From contig JAEWKR010000100.1 of the NCBI GenBank assembly GCA_023457715.1, positions 1-27,770 on the forward strand: DNA of 27,770 nucleotides, in the 5' to 3' direction. A program made the translations under genes and the position numbers. Within the stretch, counting starts at the first letter, position 1; every line of letters begins with the position of its first letter. The stretch comes from Verrucomicrobiota bacterium. GTDB taxonomy: Bacteria; Verrucomicrobiota; Verrucomicrobiia; Opitutales; Opitutaceae. This document shows, in pieces, positions 22,474 to 27,770 of this stretch. The notes below the pieces were generated by a model. It had not been told where the DNA came from. It saw only the letters and a list, made by a program, of their open reading frames with translations, and searched no databases.

Positions 22474-24567
22474 ATGAATCCGATCTTCGATCCCGCTGAA
22501 ACGCGTATCCTCATCGTGGATGATACGGTCGCGATTCATGAAGACTTCAAAAAGATCCTCCGCGGATCGGTCGGACCCGCCGCCGCCTTGCTGGCCGTGC
22601 ACAACAAGCTGTTCGGCGCGGCGCCGCCGGCCGCCTCGGAAAAGAAGTTCGCCGTCGATTGCGTGACCCAGGGCCAGGAGGCGCTGCGTCACGTGCAGCG
22701 GGCCGTGGCGGAGGGAAACCCCTACTCGATCGCGTTCGTCGACATGCGCATGCCGCCGGGCTGGGACGGCATCGAAACGACGAAACAACTGTGGAAGGCG
22801 GACCCCGAACTGCAGGTGGTCATCTGCACGGCGTATTCCGACCATACCTGGGAGGACACGGCGGCGCAGCTCGGCACGACCGACAATCTGCTCATCCTCA
22901 AGAAGCCCTTCGACAACATCGAGGTGCTCCAGATCTCCCACTCGCTTTCCGCCAAGTGGGTGGCCACGCGCCGCAGCCGCGAACGCGTCGCGGATCTCGA
23001 CGAGCGCGTCCGCCAGCGGACGCAGGAACTGCAGGCGGCGGAGGGTCGCTTCACCCGCGTGTTCCAGGCGAATCCCGTGCCCACCACGCTGCAGTGGCTT
23101 GCCGATGGATCCTACCTGGATGCAAACCCGGCGTTTCTGCGGCTGGCCGGCTACACCCGCGAGTGTCTGCTGCAGCAGACGGCGGGAGCGCTCGGCCTGT
23201 GGCCGGAGGCGGATGTGTGGCAGCAGATCCTCGCGTCGCTCGAAGCCGGTGCGCCGTTCCGGGCCAAGGAGGCGCGACTGCTATCCCGCGAAAACGGCGT
23301 GCGCGATGTCCTGCTTTCCGTTGAAAAGCTGGAGATCAGCGGGCAGGCCTGCGTCCTCACCAGCATCGAGGACGTAACCGAGCGGCTGCTCCTCGAGCGC
23401 AAATACCAGCAGGCGCAGAAAATGGAGGCCGTGGGCCAGCTCGCGGCGGGAATCGCGCACGATTTCAACAATCTGCTCACGGTCATCCAGAGTTACACCG
23501 CGCTGGTGCTGGAGGACCAGGGCCTCGGCGCGGAGAACCGGGAGGGACTCACGCAGGTGCGCAGTGCGGCGGCCCGGGCGGCCGCGCTGACCCGTCAGCT
23601 CCTCATCTTCAGCCGGCGCCAGATCACGCGTCCGGAACCGGTCGATCTCGCCGTCACGATCCTGCACATGCAGGAGATGCTGGGCCGCCTCATGCCCGAG
23701 CACATTCGCCTCGACTGGCGCTGCTCGCCCTCACTCCCGTTGATCGTTGCCGACGAACCCAACCTGGAGCAGGTCATCATCAACCTCGCCATCAACGCCC
23801 GGGATGCGATGCCGGAAGGCGGCACCATCACGCTGACCGCCGCACCGGCCCACGTGAGCGAGGCGGCGGCGGCCCGGCATCCCGACGCGCGGCCCGGGCA
23901 CTTTCTGCAGCTCGCCGTTGCGGACACCGGCTCCGGCATGTCAGAGGACGTGGTGGCACACATTTTCGAGCCGTTCTTCACCACCAAGAGCCTCGGCAAA
24001 GGCACCGGGCTCGGACTCTCCACCGTCTACGCGATCGTGCGCCAGCACTCCGGCTGGATCGAGGTGAACAGCCGCAGGGGCGAAGGAACCCGCTTCGAAA
24101 TTTTCCTGCCCACCGTGGACGAATCGCAGCGGCGCACGCTGCACAGCCACCTGGAGGCGCCGGAACCGGACTCGGTCGAAGGCCGCGGCGAACGCATCCT
24201 GCTGGTCGAGGATGAGCCGACCGTGCGCCTGGCCACGCGCACCATCATCAGCCGCGCCGGCTATCGCGTCACGGAGGCGCCCGATGCGCCGACCGCCCTG
24301 CAGATCTGGACGAACACGCCCACGCCCTTCGACCTCGTCGTCACCGACATGGTGATGCCGAACGGAGTCAGCGGCGCCGAGCTGGTGGCGCAGCTGCGCG
24401 AGCGGTGCCCGGGCCTGCGCGTCATCATCACGACGGGCTACAGCCAGGAACTGCTCCAACAGGAAGCCCGGGGTTTCGGCGGCGCCAGGCTGTTGTTGAA
24501 GCCCTTCACCACGACGTCACTGCTCCGCACGATGCGGGAACTGCTGGACGACGGGGTGAAGGCGTGA
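22474..24567 (+). CDS. Soluble hybrid histidine kinase (REC-PAS-HisKA-HATPase-REC)
   Basis: 697 aa with no TM segment. REC1 (about 10-155): IVDD, phospho-acceptor Asp90 in FVDMRMP, Thr119, LKKPFD. It carries a roughly 20-residue insertion rich in Ala/Pro before the third strand. A coiled coil (165-192) leads to a PAS domain (192-305). HisKA H-box GIAHDFNNLL has His329. The HATPase has N-box NLAINARDAM (437-446), G1 DTGSGM (484-489) and G2 GKGTGLGLS (509-516). REC2 (573-695): VEDE, Asp625 in VVTDMVMP, LLKPF. All key phosphotransfer residues are intact. REC1 input upstream of the kinase suggests it receives phosphate from another kinase. The ATG at MNPIFDP is preferred over a TTG 30 codons upstream. 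Its 3' end overlaps the opposing GNAT gene by 51 nt. Confidence 0.93.
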   Translation: MNPIFDPAETRILIVDDTVAIHEDFKKILRGSVGPAAALLAVHNKLFGAAPPAASEKKFAVDCVTQGQEALRHVQRAVAEGNPYSIAFVDMRMPPGWDGIETTKQLWKADPELQVVICTAYSDHTWEDTAAQLGTTDNLLILKKPFDNIEVLQISHSLSAKWVATRRSRERVADLDERVRQRTQELQAAEGRFTRVFQANPVPTTLQWLADGSYLDANPAFLRLAGYTRECLLQQTAGALGLWPEADVWQQILASLEAGAPFRAKEARLLSRENGVRDVLLSVEKLEISGQACVLTSIEDVTERLLLERKYQQAQKMEAVGQLAAGIAHDFNNLLTVIQSYTALVLEDQGLGAENREGLTQVRSAAARAAALTRQLLIFSRRQITRPEPVDLAVTILHMQEMLGRLMPEHIRLDWRCSPSLPLIVADEPNLEQVIINLAINARDAMPEGGTITLTAAPAHVSEAAAARHPDARPGHFLQLAVADTGSGMSEDVVAHIFEPFFTTKSLGKGTGLGLSTVYAIVRQHSGWIEVNSRRGEGTRFEIFLPTVDESQRRTLHSHLEAPEPDSVEGRGERILLVEDEPTVRLATRTIISRAGYRVTEAPDAPTALQIWTNTPTPFDLVVTDMVMPNGVSGAELVAQLRERCPGLRVIITTGYSQELLQQEARGFGGARLLLKPFTTTSLLRTMRELLDDGVKA

Positions 24568-25068
24568 GGGGGCCCGCCATTCGAAGTAGATCAGCGGGGT
24601 GCCGTTGTACGGCGCCCGATGCACCTCGGTCCAGCCCGCCTTCCGGTAAAAATCCCCGGCGCCGGCCGGCGCATCGTAGGCATCCAGTCGGACCACCCTG
24701 ACCGGCCATTCGATCGCGATGCGCTTCACCTGCTCCAGGCAGCTCCGTCCGATCCCGCTGCGCTGGAGCGACGGACTGACGGCCATGGAGGTCAGATAAA
24801 GGGCGAAGGGTTCCGGCGCATAGAAGCTGATATCGCCCACCCACGGCGGCTTGGTCGAAAGCCGCAGCGTCGCGGCGACGGTGCCGGCGCGACGCACGAC
24901 ATAGACGTGCGACGTCATGATGTCCGCGCGCACGCCCCATTCCGATTCCGCGACGAACGACCAGGTGCCGCGACCGTACTGTTCCGTCAGCTGGCGACCC
25001 ACCGCCATCCGCACCGCGGCAATGCCGGCGGCGTCCTTGTCCCGCGCAGGCTCGAGGGCGACGGCCAT
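24517..25068 (-). CDS. GNAT family N-acetyltransferase
   Basis: 183 aa. The acetyl-CoA motif A is visible as LTSMAVSPSLQRSGIGRSCLEQV (about residues 92-114, with QRSGIG as the pyrophosphate loop), and motif B follows at GAGDFYRKAGWTEVHR. Substrate is not predictable. The start is the ATG of MAVALEPA, 2 nt after the polymerase X/PHP stop codon, so the two are cotranscribed. The last 51 nt overlap the hybrid-kinase gene in antiparallel fashion; the C-terminal tail beyond YFEWRA appears to be an extension created by this overlap. Confidence 0.9.
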   Translation of the reverse strand: MAVALEPARDKDAAGIAAVRMAVGRQLTEQYGRGTWSFVAESEWGVRADIMTSHVYVVRRAGTVAATLRLSTKPPWVGDISFYAPEPFALYLTSMAVSPSLQRSGIGRSCLEQVKRIAIEWPVRVVRLDAYDAPAGAGDFYRKAGWTEVHRAPYNGTPLIYFEWRAPSRLHPVVQQFPHRAEQ

Positions 25069-25070
25069 GG

Positions 25071-26896
25071 TCAGGCGGTGCCGGCAAGGCGCGACCGCAG
25101 CGGACCGGTGCGCCGGTCGAAATGCGCGCACACCTCCGCCAGCGGCTGCGTGTTCAGGACGTGCTCCCGGGTGAGGCCGGCCTTGCGCGCCGCGTTCACC
25201 CCCGCGCGCACGTGGAGGAGCCCGGCGACGTCATGGGCATCCGGATTCACGGCGCAGCGCAGACCGCGGTCCGCGGCCTTGCGCCAGTGCCGCCAATCCA
25301 GATCGAGCCGGGACGGGTTGGCGTTCAGCTCGACAATCACGCCATGCGCGATCGCCGCTTCGATCACCTTCGCGACATCGACCCGGTAGGCCTCGCGGCG
25401 GAGCAGGAGACGCCCCGTCAGGTGGCCGAGCATCATGGTGCAGGGATGTTCCAGCGCACGGCAGATCCGCCGCGTCATCGTGGCCTCATCCTGCGAAAAG
25501 ACGTTGTGCACGGACGCCACCACGTAATCCAGCTGGGCCAGCGTGGCATCGTCGTAGTCCAGTTCGCCGCCCGGCAGGATGTCGCACTCGACCCCGATGA
25601 AGACGTGCGTCCGGAAGCGGCGCGACGCGTTGAGGGCACGCACCTCCGCCACCTCCTCGAGCAGCCGCTCCTCGCTGAGCCCTTTGGCCACGAAGCTGGA
25701 CTTCGAATGATCCGCGATGCCGAGATACTCCCAGCCGAGCGCGTCGGCCGCCGCCACCATCTCGACGAGGGTGTTGCGGCCGTCGGACCACGTCGTGTGG
25801 TTGTGAAACGCGCCCCGCAGGTCGCCGGCCTCGAGGAGACGGGGGAAATCCGCGCGTTCCGCCGTTTCGATCTCCCCCATGCCCTCCCGCAGTTCAGGCG
25901 GGATGAACCGCAGGCCAAGCGCGCCGAACAGGTCGGCCTCGTCGCGCGGAACGATGACCGGCGGGCTCGTTGGCGGGGCGGGGGGGCCCCCCCCCCCGCA
26001 ACGGTGACGTCGGGGGCCTGCCCGGCCTCGCGACTCACGGGCGTCAGCCCCCATTCGCTCAGGCTGAGACCACGCGCGAGCGCCCGCTGGCGCATCTGCA
26101 CATTGTGATCCTTGGAGCCCGTGAAATGGTGGAGCGCGAAGACGAACTGTTCGTCGGGGACGAGGCGAAGGTCAGCCTGAAGACCGCTCTCGAACCGCAC
26201 GCTGGCCTTGGTCTCCCCCTGGGCGGTCACTTCCTTGACCCCGGGCAGCGCGACGAACCACGCGACCACCGGCGCCACTTCGCTGGCCGAGACGATGAAA
26301 TCGAGATCGCCGACAGTCTCGAGACCGCGCCGGAGGCTGCCCGCCGCTTCCGCCCGCCGCACCTGGGGCAGCGCCCGCAGGCCGGCCACGATGGGCTCCG
26401 CCGCCGCCCAGGCGTCCCACCACAGATGGCGCCGTCCGTAGGCCTCGCGATTCTTGATGCCGGACAGGATTTTCTCCTGCGTCTTCGCGCCGAAACCGTC
26501 AAGGGCGGCGACCCGGCCGTCGAGACAGGCCGCAGTCAGGCTCGCGATGTCGGTGATCCCGAGTTTGTCGCGCAACGCGCGAATCTTCTTCGGCCCCAGC
26601 CCCGGGATCTCCAGCATTTCGACCAAGCCCGGTTCCACGGCCGCCTTGAGTTTGTCGTAGAACGGCAGCGCGCCGGTCGCGTGCAGTTCGGCGATCTTCT
26701 TTCCCAGCGCCTCCCCGATGCCTTTCACGTCCTGCAGCCGGTCTTCGGCCACGAGCCGTGCCAGTTCCGCCTCCTCAATCGCCTCGAGCGCCCGGGCGCC
26801 GGTTTGGTAGGCCCGCACCTTGAATGGATTCTCGCCCTGCAGCTCCAGCAGGAGTCCGATTTCATTCAGGATGTCGGCAATCTCGTTCTTGGTCAT
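25071..26896 (-). CDS. polX: Family X DNA polymerase with PHP domain, interrupted by a frameshift
   Basis: Two frames together encode a full PolX of about 608 aa. The first frame (26896 to about 25990) has HhH motifs (VKGIGEALGKKI 58-69; IPGLGPKKIRALRDKLG 97-113; LDGFGAKTQEKI 132-143) and the nucleotidyl-transfer site GSLRR...GDLDFIV with Asp197/Asp199 and a third Asp242. The second frame (from about 25985 to 25071) has an intact PHP phosphoesterase: HNHTTWSDG, IADHS, GVECDIL, SVHN, LGHLTGR, ELNANPSRLDLD, NPDAHD. Bacterial PolX enzymes use these for gap filling and 3'-5' exonuclease/AP processing in base excision repair. The frames meet in a G11C7 tract (residues ~301-304) in the linker; one extra base would restore a single frame. 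Alone, the first frame would run to a stop at 25475. Confidence 0.88.
25980..25997. repeat. G7C11 homopolymer at the polX frame junction
   Basis: Seven G then eleven C on the plus strand (G11C7 in coding sense). It falls exactly where the polymerase and PHP frames fail to connect. Such a tract is prone to slippage in cells and to length errors in sequencing. Confidence 0.95.
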
Positions 26897-26977
26897 CGCA
26901 GCAGTACAGCACGGGTACGCGGTGCCGCCCGCATTCGCAAACTTGAGCTGCGACGAAATCACGTCGATCCTGCGGGG

Positions 26978-27385
26978 ATGCCGTACAGCTACTCGCGCAC
27001 GATCCACCTGGCCGATACCGACGCCGCCGGCGTGGTTTATTTCGCGCGGACCCTTTCGCTCTGCCACGAGGCTTACGAGGAGGCCCTGGGCGCGGCGGGG
27101 ATTCCGCTCAAGGGTCTGTTCGGCGCCTCCGATCTGCTGATCCCAATCTCCCGCAGCGAGGCGGAGTACCTGCGGCCGCTGCAGACGGGCGACCAGGTCC
27201 GGATCAGCGTGAAGCCGGAACTCCGCAGCGAGAACTCGTTCGCCGTGAGCTATGAAGTGGTGCGGATCGGGACCGTGGAGAAGGTTGCGGCCCGCGTGCG
27301 CACGGAGCATGTGTGCACGTCGATGAGCAAACGCGAACGCGCCCCCCTCCCCGCCGCGCTCGCCGCCTGGGTGGCGGCCAGGTGA
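26978..27385 (+). CDS. Hotdog acyl-CoA thioesterase, probable DHNA-CoA hydrolase
   Basis: 135 aa with a hotdog fold. The N-terminal active-site segment HLADTDAAGVVYFARTLSLCHEAYEEAL has the DTDAAGVVYFA signature of 1,4-dihydroxy-2-naphthoyl-CoA / 4-hydroxybenzoyl-CoA thioesterases, with the Asp expected to be catalytic. The central helix and ISRSEAEYLRPLQTGDQVRI strand fit the family. Predicted step: release of DHNA from its CoA ester before MenA prenylation in menaquinone synthesis. This reading is supported by menA at 19266-20141 but not proven, as the family has other substrates. The start is the ATG of MPYSYSRT, preceded by GGGG. It is divergent from polX with an 81-nt gap. Confidence 0.88.
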   Translation: MPYSYSRTIHLADTDAAGVVYFARTLSLCHEAYEEALGAAGIPLKGLFGASDLLIPISRSEAEYLRPLQTGDQVRISVKPELRSENSFAVSYEVVRIGTVEKVAARVRTEHVCTSMSKRERAPLPAALAAWVAAR

Positions 27386-27395
27386 GGTTGGAGAG

Positions 27396-27468
27396 TTCTT
27401 GGTTACTGGTTTCTAGTTTCTCGTTTCTGGTTTCTCGTTTCTAGTTTCTGGTTTCTCGTTCTTCGTTT
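27396..27468. repeat. TTTCTGG/TTTCTAG/TTTCTCG heptamer array
   Basis: About nine 7-nt units following the thioesterase gene, the same word family as 3334-3473. No inverted arm is seen before the window ends. Immediately downstream comes TTGAACCACGG, the inverse of the GTGGTTCAA word at 4335 and 10905. Confidence 0.85.
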
Positions 27469-27524
27469 TGGGCTTTGAACCACGGAGCTGCGCCGTGACC
27501 GAAGTTGAGCCTGGATTCCGAAGT

Positions 27525-27598
27525 AGCCACAGAGAGCACAGAGCTCCGACACATCCACCTTCGCCCAGCCTACGGCGGACACAGAGGACACGGAGGCT
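27525..27598. repeat. CACAGAG / GACACGGAG word clusters
   Basis: CCACAGAGAGCACAGAG (about 27526-27542) and GGACACAGAGGACACGGAGG (about 27577-27596) are short 9-nt-period arrays separated by about 35 nt. No gene is supported here. Confidence 0.65.
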
Positions 27599-27605
27599 CG
27601 GTCCG

Positions 27606-27639
27606 GGATTTGAGATCTGAAATTTGAGATTTGAGATCG
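27606..27639. repeat. TTTGAGAT heptamer-type array
   Basis: Units GATTTGAGATC, GAAATTTGAGA and TTTGAGATC repeat with 7-10-nt spacing, another distinct word in the gene-free tail 27386-27770. Confidence 0.7.
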
Positions 27640-27654
27640 GTGTCAGTCGTCGAA

Positions 27655-27685
27655 TCGCTGGCGCTCTTCGCTACATTCTGGTAGC
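27655..27685. repeat. Degraded copy of the 13-kb hairpin element
   Basis: TCGCTGGCGCTCTTCGCTAC matches one arm of the 13028-13094 hairpin at 19 of 21 positions when the next base is included. It is followed by a short residual stem GCTAC-attctg-GTAGC. The outer part of the opposite arm is missing. Confidence 0.75.
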
Positions 27686-27694
27686 CGCCCATCG

Positions 27695-27770
<76 letters not shown>

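Noticed and set aside
25970..26977. N-terminal extension of the thioesterase frame across polX
   Set aside because: The extension is antisense to the conserved polymerase domain; the hotdog fold starts at the ATG at 26978.
26897..27310. 138-residue N-terminal extension of the polX frame
   Set aside because: It is antisense to the thioesterase gene and lacks homology-like features; the helix-hairpin-helix domain begins right after MTKNEIADIL at 26896.

Overview
This is a GC-rich chromosomal window with densely packed housekeeping genes and no phage, IS transposase, plasmid or CRISPR genes. Gene content suggests a Gram-negative, menaquinone-using bacterium: an LptD-type outer-membrane protein, MenA, a DHNA-CoA thioesterase, a DUF2959 lipoprotein and ScpA. 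Together with the peculiar intergenic repeats, this points to Verrucomicrobiota, probably Opitutaceae-like. That assignment is an inference from gene style, not from a marker gene.

Layout, left to right. Positions 145-3254 (minus) hold a Ski2-like DExH helicase and a small periplasmic cytochrome c with its own terminator. 3532-4197 (plus) is a DUF2959 lipoprotein. 4431-7190 (minus) is phosphoenolpyruvate carboxylase. 7442-10851 (plus) is an LptD-like barrel followed after 5 nt by an RsmB/NOP-type RNA m5C methyltransferase. 10970-13009 (plus) holds a small coiled-coil/TM protein, a Bax inhibitor-1 family membrane protein and a single-pass Pro/Ala-rich protein. 13114-17347 (minus) is a two-gene sugar-activation unit: a GalU-like nucleotidyltransferase and a giant fusion of a fucokinase-like GHMP kinase with a UDPGP-type pyrophosphorylase. 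17633-19264 (plus) is scpA, an overlapping 83-aa gene and thioredoxin. 19266-21090 (minus) is acylphosphatase, a membrane protein and menA, tightly packed. 21212-21904 (plus) is a hypothetical protein, followed by tRNA-Ser(GCT). 22474-24567 (plus) is a REC-PAS-HisKA-HATPase-REC hybrid kinase. 24517-26896 (minus) is a family X DNA polymerase/PHP protein, frameshifted in a G11C7 tract, followed by a GNAT acetyltransferase. 26978-27385 (plus) is a hotdog thioesterase of the DHNA-CoA hydrolase type.

The most striking non-genic signal is between the genes. Most of the longer gaps are made of short 'words' repeated with a 7-9 nt period. In four gaps the word array is followed about 50-140 nt later by its own reverse complement, giving a large palindromic unit with repetitive arms (2713-2852, 3334-3473, 4198-4428, 17402-17575). 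The window ends inside a perfect heptamer array (TTCGATG). A separate 29-bp perfect-but-one hairpin (13028-13094) has a degraded relative at 27655-27685. I do not recognise these as a named element family. The nearest analogy I know is the heptanucleotide STRR repeats of filamentous cyanobacteria.
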